From Flavimaricola marinus (GTDB lineage Bacteria; Pseudomonadota; Alphaproteobacteria; Rhodobacterales; Rhodobacteraceae): 64,000 bases of DNA. The position numbers were made by a program, and so were the translations under genes. The stretch is taken from NCBI RefSeq assembly GCF_900184895.1, contig NZ_FXZK01000011.1:60398-124397 (forward strand). Reading direction: 5' to 3'. Below the pieces are notes generated by a model. It did no database searches and was not told where the DNA came from. It was given only the letters and a program-made list of their open reading frames with translations. Every line of letters begins with the position of its first letter. Position 1 is the first letter of the stretch. Below are positions 52,636-63,569 of this stretch, one piece after another.

Positions 52636-53811
52636 ATGGGCTGGAAATCGCTTGATGACATGGACCTTGCAGGAAAGCGCGTCTTGGTCCGCGTAGATAT
52701 TAACGTGCCCGTCGAGGACGGTCGCGTCACCGATCCGACCCGGATTGAACGCATTGTTCCGACGGTTAAGGATATTCTGGCGAAGGGCGGCAAACCGATC
52801 CTCATGGCCCACTTTGGTCGCCCCAAGGGCAAAGTGGTTCCCGACATGAGCCTGCGTGTGACGCTACCCGCGCTTGAGGCCGCGTTTGGCCAGCCCGTCA
52901 AGTTTGCCGACGGCCAATACGCCGCCGCTGTCGACGCACTGGAAGACGGCGATATCCTGCTGATCGAAAATGTCCGCTTCGCCCCCGGCGAGGAAAAGAA
53001 CGATCCCGACTTCGCGGCACGGCTGGCCAGCCTCGGAGACATCTACTGCAACGACGCCTTCTCCGCAGCGCATCGCGCCCATGCATCCACAGAAGCCATT
53101 GCGCGCCTCCTGCCGGCTTGCGCCGGCCGCCTGATGGCGGAGGAACTGGGTGCACTTGAAAAGGCTCTCGGAAATCCCGAGCGTCCTGTCGTGGCTGTCG
53201 TGGGTGGCGCAAAGGTGTCGACCAAGCTCGACCTTCTGGGCAACTTGGTGACCCGCGTGGATCATCTGGTTATCGGTGGTGGGATGGCCAATACATTCCT
53301 TGCCGCTCAGGGTATCGACGTTGGCAAATCATTGGCCGAGCACGAAATGGCCGACACCGCCCGCGAGATTTTGGGCAAGGCCGAGGCCGCAGGCTGCGAG
53401 ATCATCCTGCCCTCCGACATCGTGGTCGCCCGCGAGTTCAAGGCCAATGCCGCGCATGAGACAGTCGACGTGTCGGCCTGCCCTGCCGACGCCATGATCC
53501 TTGATGCGGGCCCCGATACCGTCGCAAAGATCGTCTCCGTCATCGAAAACGCCAAGACCCTCGTGATGAACGGGCCTCTCGGCGTATTCGAAATGGAGCC
53601 GTTCCAGACCGCAACATTCGCCATGCTCGATGCGATCGCGTCGGAAACCAAGGCGGGGCGGCTGGTCTCGATCGCGGGCGGCGGTGACACGGTCGCCGCG
53701 ATCAACGCGGCAGGCCAGTCCGACGGGTTCAGCTATATCTCGACCGCAGGAGGCGCGTTCCTCGAGTGGATGGAGGGCAAGACCCTGCCCGGCGTGGCCG
53801 CTCTCGGCTAA
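52636..53811 (+). CDS. pgk: Phosphoglycerate kinase
   Basis: Converts 1,3-bisphosphoglycerate and ADP to 3-phosphoglycerate and ATP, and works in reverse for gluconeogenesis. The 391 residues carry [30 protein letters not shown], the hinge [10 protein letters not shown] and the C-terminal [20 protein letters not shown] precedes the ATG at 52636. It is followed by a class I aldolase, grouping central-carbon genes. Confidence 0.96.
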   Translation: MGWKSLDDMDLAGKRVLVRVDINVPVEDGRVTDPTRIERIVPTVKDILAKGGKPILMAHFGRPKGKVVPDMSLRVTLPALEAAFGQPVKFADGQYAAAVDALEDGDILLIENVRFAPGEEKNDPDFAARLASLGDIYCNDAFSAAHRAHASTEAIARLLPACAGRLMAEELGALEKALGNPERPVVAVVGGAKVSTKLDLLGNLVTRVDHLVIGGGMANTFLAAQGIDVGKSLAEHEMADTAREILGKAEAAGCEIILPSDIVVAREFKANAAHETVDVSACPADAMILDAGPDTVAKIVSVIENAKTLVMNGPLGVFEMEPFQTATFAMLDAIASETKAGRLVSIAGGGDTVAAINAAGQSDGFSYISTAGGAFLEWMEGKTLPGVAALG

Positions 53812-53898
53812 TCTGCGGAGCGGTTGCGCTAACAGAATTGCAACTCTCCCCTTCGCTGGCTTATTCGAGGGCAACCAGTCTGATCGAGGAAATCCAAG

Positions 53899-54828
53899 AT
53901 GAAAACCACCCGTGTCGTGCAGAAAATCCTGTCCAATTACGAAGGCGAAGCGCCCGGCGTTAAGGCGAACTTGGCCCGCATTCTGATGGAAGGGAAATTG
54001 GGCGGCACGGGCAAGATGATCATCCTGCCGGTCGACCAAGGCTTCGAACACGGCCCGGCGCGGTCCTTTGCGCCAAACGCTGCGGGCTATGACCCCCACT
54101 ACCATTATCAGCTTGCGATTGACGCCGGATTGAATGCCTATGCCGCACCACTCGGGCCGCTCGAGGCCGGGGCCGATACGTTCGCCGGTCAAATTCCGAC
54201 GATCCTCAAGGTCAATTCCGCCAATTCGCTGATGTCGGGAACGGCGGGCAAAAACCAGGCTGTGACGGCCAGTGTGGATGACGCCCTGCGCCTTGGCTGT
54301 GCCGCGATCGGGTTTACCATCTACCCCGGCTCGGACATGGCGATCGACATGATCGAGGAGATCAAGGAGATGCGCCGCGAAGCCGCAGACAAGGGCGTGG
54401 CGACTGTCATCTGGTCGTATCCTCGCGGAGAAGGCGTGACCAAGGACGGAGAAACCGCCATCGACGTTGCGGCCTATGCAGCCCACATAGCTGCCCTGCT
54501 GGGCGCCCATATCATCAAGATCAAACTCGGCACCGATCATCTCATGCTGCCCGAAGCCAAGAAGGTCTATGAGGCGCAAGAGATCGACATCGCGACCCAG
54601 GCCGCACGCGTCCGCCATTGCGTGCAATCGGCCTTTGACGGCCGCCGGCTCATTGTGTTCTCGGGCGGGGCCGCAAAGGGCGCGGACGCTGTGTTCGACG
54701 ACGCCCGTGCGATCCGCGATGGCGGTGGCAACGGATCGATCATCGGCCGCAACTCGTTCCAGCGGAGCCGGGCCGATGCGCTTGATATGCTCGGCAAGCT
54801 GGTGGATATCTACAAAGGCAAAGCCTGA
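53899..54828 (+). CDS. Class I fructose-bisphosphate aldolase (archaeal/FbaB type)
   Basis: Cleaves or forms fructose 1,6-bisphosphate through a Schiff base. The 309-residue DeoC/FbaB-family barrel has MIILPVDQGFEHGP, the likely Schiff-base Lys in HIIKIKLGTDHLM, and a phosphate loop near IVFSGGAAKGADAVFDDAR. The DhnA/FbaB type rather than the usual vertebrate-like class I is indicated by VDQGFEHGP. It lies 87 bp after pgk. Confidence 0.9.
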   Translation: MKTTRVVQKILSNYEGEAPGVKANLARILMEGKLGGTGKMIILPVDQGFEHGPARSFAPNAAGYDPHYHYQLAIDAGLNAYAAPLGPLEAGADTFAGQIPTILKVNSANSLMSGTAGKNQAVTASVDDALRLGCAAIGFTIYPGSDMAIDMIEEIKEMRREAADKGVATVIWSYPRGEGVTKDGETAIDVAAYAAHIAALLGAHIIKIKLGTDHLMLPEAKKVYEAQEIDIATQAARVRHCVQSAFDGRRLIVFSGGAAKGADAVFDDARAIRDGGGNGSIIGRNSFQRSRADALDMLGKLVDIYKGKA

Positions 54829-54861
54829 CACGAAGGTCGGTGCAAAGTCTAAGGGGAGCGC

Positions 54862-55464
54862 ATGTATCGCGTCGCACTTCTAACTGCGTTCCTGGCGCTG
54901 GGAGCTTGCCAACAGGCCCCCAGCGACCAACTGATCGAGCCCGAGAGCGTCTACACCGTGTTGGATGCGGGCCCTGCCCGTCCCTTGCCGGTTTTGGGCC
55001 GGATCACCTCGACCTATGCCGGCCAGCCCACTGTATGGAACACGCTTGATTTCTCGGTCGGCGCAATCGACCCTTCAGCCAATGTCACCACCTATGATGG
55101 GACCACGCTGCTGTATGTCGGGGGGTATCTTCCGGATCAGGACAACCGCGAGGATTTCGGCCGTCTCAGAATTGAAGCGGAGCTGCCGCAGGGTGCTGTG
55201 CCGGGTGCTGCCGGCAATGTCGTCATCGCGGTGATAGACACGCCGGGCTATGACGCCCCGCGATATGTCAGTGGACCGGATGCGCGGCTACAAGTCACCC
55301 AGATCGCACCGCCGGTCGATATCAGCGAAGTGTATGGCGAGATCTTTGGCACGTTTGTGGCAACTCTGTGCAGAGCGGCCAGCCGAGAAGCCCCACCGGA
55401 CACATCGGACTGCAAACCGATTGCAGGTGAATTCTCGACGCAAGGATCAATTCAGGGAATGTGA
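54862..55464 (+). CDS. Predicted lipoprotein
   Basis: A 200-residue precursor: MYRVALLTAFLALGAC with a lipidated Cys at position 16. The mature part is beta-rich and acidic (VLGRITSTYAGQPTVWNTL, LLYVGGYLPDQD) with three further Cys near the C-terminus. No family recognised. It begins 33 bp after the aldolase and may share its transcript. Confidence 0.7.
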   Translation: MYRVALLTAFLALGACQQAPSDQLIEPESVYTVLDAGPARPLPVLGRITSTYAGQPTVWNTLDFSVGAIDPSANVTTYDGTTLLYVGGYLPDQDNREDFGRLRIEAELPQGAVPGAAGNVVIAVIDTPGYDAPRYVSGPDARLQVTQIAPPVDISEVYGEIFGTFVATLCRAASREAPPDTSDCKPIAGEFSTQGSIQGM

Positions 55465-55554
55465 CGGTTTCTCGAATTAAGGATTCACAAACCGATTCGA
55501 ATATGCGATTCTACTTGAAACGGCCCAGATAGAGGCCGTGGCAAAGGCAGAGCA

Positions 55555-55854
55555 ATGAATCAACGCAATCGACCAGCACTGGGATCCGTCGCCTTCTTGG
55601 GCGTCATGGTGCTGCTCGGGCTCTATTTCACCTTTGCCGCGGTGCAGGGCACATACGGCGTCTTCCGCCGGGCCGAGGTTCAGGGCGAAGCCCGTCAACT
55701 GACGCAAGAACTGGCGGTTCTGACGGCAGAAGTGGCGCGGATGGAGAACCTTACACACCGGCTCTCTGACGATTTCCTCGATCTTGACCTGCTCGACGAG
55801 CAGGCCCGGGACGTGTTGGGCCTGGTTCGCAGCGACGAAATCGTCATTCGCTAA
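55555..55854 (+). CDS. ftsB: FtsB/DivIC-type septum formation initiator
   Basis: A 99-residue bitopic protein: a short cytoplasmic N-terminus, one membrane span (SVAFLGVMVLLGLYFTFAAVQ) and a coiled coil (LTQELAVLTAEVARMENLTH), ending in a short beta region (EQARDVLGLVRSDEIVIR). In the FtsQLB complex it activates septal wall synthesis. In Rhodobacterales this gene often precedes pdhA, as here. The symbol is by analogy. Confidence 0.85.
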   Translation: MNQRNRPALGSVAFLGVMVLLGLYFTFAAVQGTYGVFRRAEVQGEARQLTQELAVLTAEVARMENLTHRLSDDFLDLDLLDEQARDVLGLVRSDEIVIR

Positions 55855-55982
55855 ACCTGCCATTTCATTGATCAATGGGTCTGGCTTTCTGTCTTCACAG
55901 AATGCCCCTACCCATGCGCGGCTGTCTGTTGTAAAGATCGTTTAATGCTAAACTATCTCTCGAACCGGAGGAGCCGCATAAG

Positions 55983-57005
55983 ATGGCGACCAAGAAAACC
56001 GCATCGACACCAGCCAAGAAGGCCAACGTTTCCGCCGAGGAGTTACTCCACCACTACCGCGAAATGCTGTTGATCCGCCGATTCGAGGAGAAGGCAGGTC
56101 AACTCTACGGCATGGGGCTCATTGGCGGGTTCTGCCACCTGTATATCGGGCAGGAGGCCGTTGTCGTCGGATTGGAAGCTGCGGCAGAGGAAGGCGACAA
56201 GCGCATCACCTCCTATCGCGACCACGGCCACATGCTGGCATGTGGCATGGACCCCAAAGGCATCATGGCCGAGCTTACCGGACGTGAAGGCGGCTTTTCC
56301 AAGGGCAAGGGCGGTTCGATGCACATGTTCTCGAAAGAGAAGCATTTCTACGGCGGCCACGGCATCGTTGCAGCACAGGTTCCAATTGGCGCCGGCCTCG
56401 CATTTGCCGACAAGTATCTCGGCAATGGTCGGGTGACATTCACCTACTTCGGCGATGGCGCTGCGAACCAGGGTCAGGTCTACGAGGCCTACAACATGGC
56501 CGAGCTTTGGGACCTTCCCGTCGTCTTCGTCATCGAGAACAACCAGTATGCCATGGGCACATCGGTTCAGCGGTCGACCAAGTCGCCCTCCCTCTGGGAA
56601 CGAGGTGCCGCATACGGCATTCCGGGCGAAGAGGTCGACGGGATGAATGTTCTGGCGGTCAAGGAGGCCGGCGAGCGCGCAGTGGCGCACTGCCGTGACG
56701 GCAAAGGCCCTTATATCCTCGAGGTCAAGACCTATCGCTATCGCGGCCACTCGATGTCGGATCCGGCCAAGTATCGGACGAGGGAAGAGGTCCAGAAGAT
56801 GCGCGACGAGCGCGACCCCATCGAAAACGTGCGTCAGATCCTTCTGACCGGAAACCACGCCTCCGAGGAAGACCTCAAGGCCATCGACAAAGAGATCAAA
56901 GACGTGGTCAACGCCGCAGCCGAATTCTCGAAAGAAAGCCCAGAGCCTGCACTCGAAGAGTTGTGGACAGACATTTACACCGAAACCGTTCCGCAGGAGG
57001 CTTGA
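55983..57005 (+). CDS. pdhA: Pyruvate dehydrogenase E1 component subunit alpha
   Basis: Forms with E1 beta the thiamine-diphosphate enzyme that decarboxylates pyruvate. The 340 residues include YRDHGHMLACGMDPK, the cofactor motif GDGAANQGQVYEAYNMAEL ending ENNQYAMGT, and the phosphorylation-loop-like YRYRGHSMSDPAKYR. GGAGGAG lies upstream of the ATG. pdhB starts 3 nt after its stop. Confidence 0.96.
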   Translation: MATKKTASTPAKKANVSAEELLHHYREMLLIRRFEEKAGQLYGMGLIGGFCHLYIGQEAVVVGLEAAAEEGDKRITSYRDHGHMLACGMDPKGIMAELTGREGGFSKGKGGSMHMFSKEKHFYGGHGIVAAQVPIGAGLAFADKYLGNGRVTFTYFGDGAANQGQVYEAYNMAELWDLPVVFVIENNQYAMGTSVQRSTKSPSLWERGAAYGIPGEEVDGMNVLAVKEAGERAVAHCRDGKGPYILEVKTYRYRGHSMSDPAKYRTREEVQKMRDERDPIENVRQILLTGNHASEEDLKAIDKEIKDVVNAAAEFSKESPEPALEELWTDIYTETVPQEA

Positions 57006-57008
57006 GAC

Positions 57009-58376
57009 ATGGCAACTCAAATTCTAATGCCCGCCCTGTCGCCGACCATGGAAGAAGGCACACTCGCAAAGTGGCTGGTCAAGGAAGGCGATACCGTCTC
57101 CTCCGGTGACATTCTGGCCGAGATCGAGACCGACAAGGCAACGATGGAATTCGAAGCCGTCGACGAAGGTACGATCGGCAAGATTCTGGTCGAGGAAGGC
57201 ACCGAAGGCGTCAAGGTCAACACCGCTATCGCCGTGCTACTGGAAGAGGGCGAGAGCGCCGATGCCGCTGTAACCAGTTCTGCGCCCGCGGAGGCCGCCG
57301 AAGAGGCACCGGCCGAGGCGCCAAAGGCCACCCCGACGACGGCACCCGCCGCGCCCAAAGCCGACCGCACCCCCGACTGGCCGGAAGGCACCGAGGTGAA
57401 ATCGCAGACGGTTCGTGAAGCTCTACGTGATGCGATGGCCGAGGAAATGCGCCGTGACGATACGGTGTTCCTGATGGGCGAAGAGGTCGCCGAGTATCAG
57501 GGCGCTTACAAGATCAGCCAAGGTCTGCTGGACGAGTTCGGCGCCAAGCGCGTGATCGACACCCCGATCACAGAACATGGCTTCACCGGGATCGCCGTTG
57601 GCGCCGCTTTTGGCGGGTTGCGCCCGATCGTCGAGTTCATGACGTTTAACTTCGCCATGCAAGCCATTGACCATATTATCAACTCCGCCGCCAAGACGCT
57701 CTATATGTCCGGCGGGCAGATGGGGGCACCGATGGTGTTCCGTGGTGCCAACGGCGCCGCAGCCCGTGTCGGTGCGCAGCACAGCCAGGATTATGCGGCA
57801 TGGTATATGCAGGTGCCTGGCCTCAAGGTCGTGATGCCCTATACCGCCGCGGACGCGAAGGGCCTTCTCAAGACCGCTATTCGCGACCCGAACCCAGTGA
57901 TCTTTTTGGAGAACGAAATCCTTTACGGCCGCAGCTTTGACGTCCCTGTCATGGATGATTTCACTGTCCCGTTCGGGAAGGCACGCATCGCCCGCGAGGG
58001 CAGCGACGCGACGATCGTTTCGTTTGGCATTGGCATGACCTATGCCCTGCAAGCCGCTGAAAAGCTGGCCGAAGACGGCATTGATGCCGAAGTGATCGAC
58101 CTGCGGTCGCTGCGCCCGATGGATACCTCCACCATTCTCGAGAGTGTGCGCAAGACCAATCGCTGCGTGACTGTCGAGGAAGGCTGGCCGCAAGGCAGCG
58201 TCGGCGGCTACATCAGTTCGGTCATCATGCAAGAGGCGTTCGATTACCTCGACGCCCCGGTGATCACCTGCACCGGCAAGGACGTGCCAATGCCGTATGC
58301 CGCAAACCTCGAGAAACACGCCCTGTTGACCACGGACGAAGTGGTCGATGCCGTCAAAAAAGTGACCTACCGCTAA
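57009..58376 (+). CDS. pdhB: Pyruvate dehydrogenase E1 component subunit beta with lipoyl domain
   Basis: A 455-residue fusion of an N-terminal lipoyl domain (about residues 1-80, the lipoyl Lys in [11 protein letters not shown]), an Ala/Pro/Glu linker (about 85-130) and the E1 beta body ([52 protein letters not shown]). Lipoylated E1 beta is known in alphaproteobacteria. The lipoyl domain is nearly the same as that of E2 in the next gene. It starts 3 nt after pdhA. Confidence 0.96.
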   Translation: MATQILMPALSPTMEEGTLAKWLVKEGDTVSSGDILAEIETDKATMEFEAVDEGTIGKILVEEGTEGVKVNTAIAVLLEEGESADAAVTSSAPAEAAEEAPAEAPKATPTTAPAAPKADRTPDWPEGTEVKSQTVREALRDAMAEEMRRDDTVFLMGEEVAEYQGAYKISQGLLDEFGAKRVIDTPITEHGFTGIAVGAAFGGLRPIVEFMTFNFAMQAIDHIINSAAKTLYMSGGQMGAPMVFRGANGAAARVGAQHSQDYAAWYMQVPGLKVVMPYTAADAKGLLKTAIRDPNPVIFLENEILYGRSFDVPVMDDFTVPFGKARIAREGSDATIVSFGIGMTYALQAAEKLAEDGIDAEVIDLRSLRPMDTSTILESVRKTNRCVTVEEGWPQGSVGGYISSVIMQEAFDYLDAPVITCTGKDVPMPYAANLEKHALLTTDEVVDAVKKVTYR

Positions 58377-58388
58377 GGAGACCGAGCG

Positions 58389-59687
58389 ATGCCAACAGAA
58401 ATCCTGATGCCCGCCCTGTCCCCCACGATGGAGGAAGGGACCTTGGCGAAATGGCTGGTCAAGGAGGGTGACACCGTCTCCTCTGGAGACCTGCTCGCCG
58501 AAATCGAAACGGACAAGGCCACGATGGAATTCGAAGCCGTCGACGAAGGTGTTGTCGGCAAAATTCTGGTTCCCGAAGGAACGGAAGGCGTGAAAGTGAA
58601 CACGGCGATTGCCGTGCTACTGGAAGACGGTGAGAGCGCCGATGATATCGGCTCTGCTCCCGCCTCCAAGGCCGCTCCGAAATCGGAAGACGCGGCTCCA
58701 AAGGAAGAGGCCGCCCCAGCTGCGGCCCCTGCCAGCACCCCTGCCCCGAAAGGTGATGGCGACCGCGTCTTTGCGTCGCCTCTGGCCCGTCGCATTGCCA
58801 AGGACAAGGGCTTGGACCTTTCGGCAATCAATGGCTCCGGACCTCATGGCCGGATTGTCAAAGCCGACGTGGAGAACGCCAAGCCCGGCGCGGCCGCTGC
58901 ACCCGCAGCAGCCTCTGCTCCTGCAAAAGCCGCCGTTCCCGCCGCTGCTCCGGCTGGCCCTTCGACCGACGCGATTCTCAAGATGTACGAAGGCCGCGAG
59001 TTCGAGGAAATCAAGCTCGACGGGATGCGCAAGACGATTGCAGCGCGCCTGACCGAAGCCAAGCAGACGATCCCCCATTTCTATCTACGCCGCGACATCC
59101 AGTTGGATGCGCTGCTGAAATTCCGGGGGCAGTTGAACAAACAGCTTGAAGGCCGTGGCGTGAAGCTTTCGGTCAACGACTTCATCATCAAGGCCTGCGC
59201 TCTGGCACTGCAATCCGTCCCGGACGCCAACTCTGTCTGGGCCGGAGATCGGACCCTCAAGCTCAAGCCGTCCGACGTGGCCGTCGCCGTGGCCATCGAA
59301 GGCGGCCTGTTCACGCCTGTTCTGAAAGACGCCGAGATGAAATCATTGTCGGCTTTGTCCGCCGAAATGAAGGATCTGGCGACCCGCGCACGGGATCGCA
59401 AACTGGCTCCGCACGAGTATCAGGGCGGCAGCTTTGCCATCTCCAACCTCGGCATGTTCGGCATCGACAACTTCGATGCGGTGATCAACCCACCACATGG
59501 GGCGATCCTCGCAGTTGGTGCGGGCGTCAAGAAGCCCGTCGTCGGCGCGGATGGTGAGCTGGCCGTGGCAACGGTGATGTCCGTGACCTTGTCTGTCGAT
59601 CATCGGGTCATTGATGGGGCGCTCGGTGCGCAACTGCTTGAGGCGATCAAGTCCAATCTTGAGAACCCGATGGTGATGCTCGCCTAA
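58389..59687 (+). CDS. pdhC: Pyruvate dehydrogenase E2, dihydrolipoamide acetyltransferase
   Basis: Core of the complex, moving the acetyl group to CoA. The 432 residues have one lipoyl domain (residues 1-80, [11 protein letters not shown]), an E3/E1-binding domain ([20 protein letters not shown], about 121-155), an Ala/Pro linker and the catalytic domain from about 205 with the active-site His in [15 protein letters not shown]. It follows pdhB by 12 bp and ends the operon at a strong terminator. The E3 gene is not in the window. Confidence 0.96.
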   Translation: MPTEILMPALSPTMEEGTLAKWLVKEGDTVSSGDLLAEIETDKATMEFEAVDEGVVGKILVPEGTEGVKVNTAIAVLLEDGESADDIGSAPASKAAPKSEDAAPKEEAAPAAAPASTPAPKGDGDRVFASPLARRIAKDKGLDLSAINGSGPHGRIVKADVENAKPGAAAAPAAASAPAKAAVPAAAPAGPSTDAILKMYEGREFEEIKLDGMRKTIAARLTEAKQTIPHFYLRRDIQLDALLKFRGQLNKQLEGRGVKLSVNDFIIKACALALQSVPDANSVWAGDRTLKLKPSDVAVAVAIEGGLFTPVLKDAEMKSLSALSAEMKDLATRARDRKLAPHEYQGGSFAISNLGMFGIDNFDAVINPPHGAILAVGAGVKKPVVGADGELAVATVMSVTLSVDHRVIDGALGAQLLEAIKSNLENPMVMLA

Positions 59688-59709
59688 CGGCAGTTGACGA
59701 GACATGGAA

Positions 59710-59748
59710 AAAAGGGCCCCGGTGTAGATCGCATCGGGGCCCTTTTTC
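59710..59748. terminator. Bidirectional terminator between pdhC and cysE
   Basis: AAAAAGGGCCCCG (59710-59722) and CGGGGCCCTTTTT (59736-59748) are exact inverted repeats, giving a T tract on both strands. It serves the convergent pdh operon and cysE. Confidence 0.95.
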
Positions 59749-59780
59749 ATTATCCTGTCTAGTTTGGGCGGCGGCCCGCG

Positions 59781-60605
59781 TCAGTCCTGGCCAGCGCGCG
59801 GCGTCATCTGGAGCAGCTGATCCATGGAAATGGCCGGCTGATCACATCCCGCCTCGCCGACGATCTTGGCCGGCACGCCAGCAACGGTCTTGCAGGCGGG
59901 CACGTCGGCCAACACCACCGATCCAGCCGCGATTCGGCTGCAGTGACCCACCCGAATGTTGCCAAGCACCTTGGCCCCTGCCCCGATCAGCACGCCGTCT
60001 TCGATCTTGGGGTGCCGATCGTCGTCTTCCTTGCCTGTGCCGCCCAAAGTGACGGAATGCAGCATCGACACGTTGTCGCCAACGACCGCCGTTTCACCGA
60101 TCACGATGGAATGCGCGTGGTCTATCATCAGCCCCTTACCGATACGGGCGGCCGGATGGATATCCACACCGAAGACTTCGCTCACCCGCATCTGGATGAA
60201 ATAGGCCAGATCGTGCCGCCCCTGCTGCCAGAGCCAGTGCCCAAGTCGATAGGCTTGGATCGCCTGAAAGCCCTTGAAGTAGAGCAAGGGCTGCATCAAC
60301 CGATGGCAGGCCGGGTCCCGCTCGAAGATCGCGGCCAAGTCCGCACGCGCGGATTCGATCAACTTTGGTTCGGCCACATAGGCCGAATCCGCGATTTCAC
60401 GCAGGATTTGCTCCGACATTTCGCCAGATGCCAGCTTGAGTGAAATCCGGTACGCCAAGGCCCGGTCCAATGTGCGGTGATGCAAGATGCCCGAATGGAT
60501 CAGGCCGCCCATAAGTGGCTCTGCCGCGATCGCTGCTTCCGCCTCTCCGCAGATCCTGTCCCAAACAGGATCGAGTTCGGCGAGTGCGCGTTGTCTTTGT
60601 GCCAT
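59781..60605 (-). CDS. cysE: Serine O-acetyltransferase
   Basis: Makes O-acetylserine, the cysteine precursor. The 274 residues have the N-terminal helical SATase domain (LDPVWDRICGEAEAAIAAEP) and left-handed hexapeptide repeats with the active-site residues in GLMIDHAHSIVIGETAVVGD, then HSVTLGGTGKEDDDRHPKI. The start is ATG 60605 (MAQRQRALAELD) with GGAGG upstream. cysE next to the GTA cluster end is a known Rhodobacterales arrangement. Confidence 0.95.
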   Translation of the reverse strand: MAQRQRALAELDPVWDRICGEAEAAIAAEPLMGGLIHSGILHHRTLDRALAYRISLKLASGEMSEQILREIADSAYVAEPKLIESARADLAAIFERDPACHRLMQPLLYFKGFQAIQAYRLGHWLWQQGRHDLAYFIQMRVSEVFGVDIHPAARIGKGLMIDHAHSIVIGETAVVGDNVSMLHSVTLGGTGKEDDDRHPKIEDGVLIGAGAKVLGNIRVGHCSRIAAGSVVLADVPACKTVAGVPAKIVGEAGCDQPAISMDQLLQMTPRAGQD

Positions 60606-60680
60606 TGGCCATGCCTCCGTTTGGACCTGTCTACTCCAAATAGGCACGATCGGAAAAGACAAAAGGCGTGATGTGATCGT

Positions 60681-60995
60681 TCACGAGGTGTGATCCTCCC
60701 TCCCGCCCGCCATTCGGGAGCGCCAATTGCTCAGTCTTTCCAGCATCATAGTCAAGCATTCACAATAAGATGAGTCGCAACGCGGCGGACGCGGCACCTG
60801 CCCCGCCCGCCATGCCGCAGCGCCGAGCGAACCATCGCCGAAGTCAGGGTGCAGACGCCCCGTCCGCTTGCGGAACCGATCGGCAAGGTCAGCTGCATGC
60901 AGTATGCCATCGGCCTTGATCGCCCGCTCACATGCTGGGCCTTGCATAAGAGCCCGTGCGCATGCATCGAGATCACTCGGCAAGACCGGGCGCAT
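60681..60995 (-). CDS. Small protein linked to GTA gene 15
   Basis: A 104-residue hydrophilic protein beginning MRPVLPSDLDACARALM, with four Cys and a C-terminal helix (CLTMMLERLSNWRSR). Its ATG overlaps the stop of the GTA gene 15 remnant (TGATG). Small proteins of this type follow gene 15 in Rhodobacterales; I recall the family as DUF7742, unverified. It lies between gene 15 and cysE. The function is unknown. Confidence 0.72.
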   Translation of the reverse strand: MRPVLPSDLDACARALMQGPACERAIKADGILHAADLADRFRKRTGRLHPDFGDGSLGAAAWRAGQVPRPPRCDSSYCECLTMMLERLSNWRSRMAGGREDHTS

Positions 60996-63238
60996 CAGCT
61001 GGATGCCAGTTGCAGCGAGCGCGCGGGCCCCGGTCCGAACGACTCCGACACCTGTGCTACAGAGACAACGACTTCCCCTGTCCCATCCGCCGTCTGCATG
61101 GCATCAGTATAGAGCCAACTCGTAGAGCTGACCTGTGTCTGCCGTTTCACCACGCCGTCAACGGTGACGCTGACATCATAGAGTTCGGTGGTTTCGCCGA
61201 GAGGCACATCGCTCTGGTTCCAGCTGTCTCCTCCAGTCCGCGTGCGACGTATCCAGCTTACCGTCAGATCACCATTCTCGGTGGAGTCGGCTCGCAGATG
61301 ACACACGGAATACGGGCGCAACCCGATGCCGCGGAACGCCGTTTCAAGATGTCGATACGTCGAATCGTCGATTGGCTTTTGTGCAGGGCCCCAGCGGTAG
61401 TGCTGAGTGACGTCGCGAGCCGAGCTGGCCAACTGGATTTGGGTCGGCACACCATCTAGAAGAACGAACCGGCTCCCCTCCGGCCAATCCTGCGGCATCA
61501 CGCCGTCGCTGCCGGCCTGACCGCGCAGCCGTAATGTGATGTCGTAGGTATTCGGACCGACGAGTTCGGCATTGGCGAACTGGAACACCTCCCAAGTATC
61601 GCTTTGACCGTCGCCGATGGCGGCCAGGTTCAACCCGGAAAGCACTTCCGCTTCGGATACCGACCGCAGGCTTCCTCGGACCAGCTTCACCCGCAGCGCA
61701 GGACCTCGATCCCAACGGCCCGGCGACACCGCTGCCATATTGGTCTGTGTGCTGCCGACCGTCGCCGAGATGGGCAGCACCTTGTTGATGACATAGCCGT
61801 TGTCCTGTGGCGCGGAATAGAGCGCGACCTGACCCGGCCACGGCTCCGACGTCATGGCCACATGTGGAGCGTGAGGTTGCTCTTCTCCCGTCAACAGCGG
61901 CAGATCGAGAAAAACAGCCTCCACCGGCACCGGCGCAACAAACGCTTTGGTCTGTGTGGCGTCATCCATTGACTCGTTGGGTCGATAGGTCTCCGGCTCG
62001 ACCCGAACCGCCTCCATTTCCTGAAAGGTCGTGGTCTCGACACGGTCGATGCGCCATAGATCGCGACGCCCGTCGGCATCGATTTCCAGCACGTCCCCAG
62101 CGCCATAGGGGATACCGGACGGGGGCAATCCGAAGCGTGCCGTATCACGGGCAACCCTTGCCTCCGCCAGCCAGCGCTCTGCGATCCGCCGTCCTTCGCC
62201 CGTGGTCAAAGCGAGCGGCAGTTCACTTTGATTGACGGACGCCAAGGCGTCATCGGGGAAGATCGCTTCCGCGGCGCGCATCTCATAGTCGCCATCCGCA
62301 TCGACGAACCCAACCCTAGCGGTTCCGACAACTTCGGCCGACGGCGCACGCGTGAGCTCCAGCGTCGGCATGCCTTCTTGCTCATATACCAGATTATCTC
62401 CGGTGATCTGTGCATCGGCCCTGCCGTCGCGACTGCGGAACTCCAAGATCCCGTCCCGCTCTATGGCGTCAAAGCCGTAGGCCACCATGAGCACCTGAAG
62501 AGCGGACCTTGCGGTATCCGTGTCGTCCACCTGATAGCCGCGCACCACACCATAAAGGCGGGATGTGTCCACATTGTCGATCCCGGCCCGTTCGCAGATT
62601 TCAGCCACGACAGAGGCCAACGACCGCGAGCTGCTGCGACCATTGATCCAATGCCCCCGCGCGTAGTTCGCCCCGTCGGACCACAATTCGGTGTTGAGCG
62701 GAAAGGCCGGATAAGGACGTGCATCCCACGCCCAAACATGGGCGCGCGCCATGTCGACCATTGCGCCCCCATAAACGTCCGAGACCGGGTTCGCTTCGTC
62801 GTCCGCGAAATGCCGATGGATCGCCCGCAGATATTGCATTTGGATGAAGTCGTCGCGCAACCCGTTGGAATGTCTTGGTAGAAACGACTCCGATGATTTT
62901 GGATCGAGGAACTTGTTGGGCTCGTTGGTGCCCTTGTCGATTGCAGCACAACCGATTTCGGTAAACCAGATCGGCTTGCTCTTGGGTTCCCAAGCGGTTG
63001 GCGTTTCCTGCCTGACACCGTTGATCCGGTTCCGGTGCTGGTTTTGCGACCAGCCCTTGATGTCCTTGTAACGCCAGACCCAATCCTCACCGTGAAAATC
63101 TTCGATAGGCGTGCGGATCTGCGCGGACAGGGCCTCCGGAGAATGGTAATACCAGTCGTATCCTTCTACACCCGCCAAATTGCCTGTGAGATAGCCCAGG
63201 TTTTGGATCGGGCCAGCGTCCAGAAAAGAGTCTTGGCC
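60995..63238 (-). pseudogene. GTA gene 15 (tail/host-specificity protein), 5'-truncated
   Basis: The open frame encodes the C-terminal ~747 residues of the GTA megatron-like protein, normally about 1,300. It begins within the GTA TIM-barrel domain (GYLTGNLAGVEGYDWYY, SKPIWFTEIGCAAIDKGTN, MARAHVWAWDARPYPAFPL) and continues through the phage-tail region (RLYGVVRGYQVDDTDTARS). An in-frame stop at 63239-63241 abuts unrelated AT-richer DNA, and no start or upstream half is present. The usable first ATG at 63178 would leave half a barrel. Likely non-functional. Confidence 0.88.
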
Positions 63239-63241
63239 TCA

Positions 63242-63569
63242 GGTCACCGCGGTACCGCAAATGCAAAATAATATGATGAACCTCAATCGATAGCCCTTGC
63301 GGACCCGCGGAGCGCTATTTCCAAGAGTTATTGTCTCCCAGCTTCTCGCATCGCTAAGGTCCATTATTCTGACCGCTGAAGATTGCCGCCACAAATACTT
63401 GCCAATGTCGGTCGACATCGGCAAAAAGAGTGTGAAGGTTGATTGACCTGTACAATGCAACATCTAGCCGGCCAATATCAGCGCGAGTCGGTTGGCGTTC
63501 AAGTAGGTTCACGCCCCATAAATATCAATTGAAGGATATAATTCAGTGCGCGAAAGCAGAACAGTGGGC
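63242..63569. other. AT-richer 328-bp stretch between gene 15 and IS debris
   Basis: No gene is recognised. A 74-residue minus frame (63239-63463) has no family features. A near-perfect 24-bp dyad lies at 63400-63423 (TGCC-ATGTCG/CGACAT-GGCA core). Composition differs from the housekeeping genes, as expected for a rearrangement junction. Confidence 0.5.

Noticed and set aside
57012..58640. Assembly duplication of the lipoyl coding region
   Set aside because: The two copies differ at many silent and some coding sites and are each joined to a distinct known partner domain, so both are real.
60849..61125. Small plus-strand genes between cysE and gene 15
   Set aside because: They are shadows of the minus-strand 104-residue gene and the gene 15 end.
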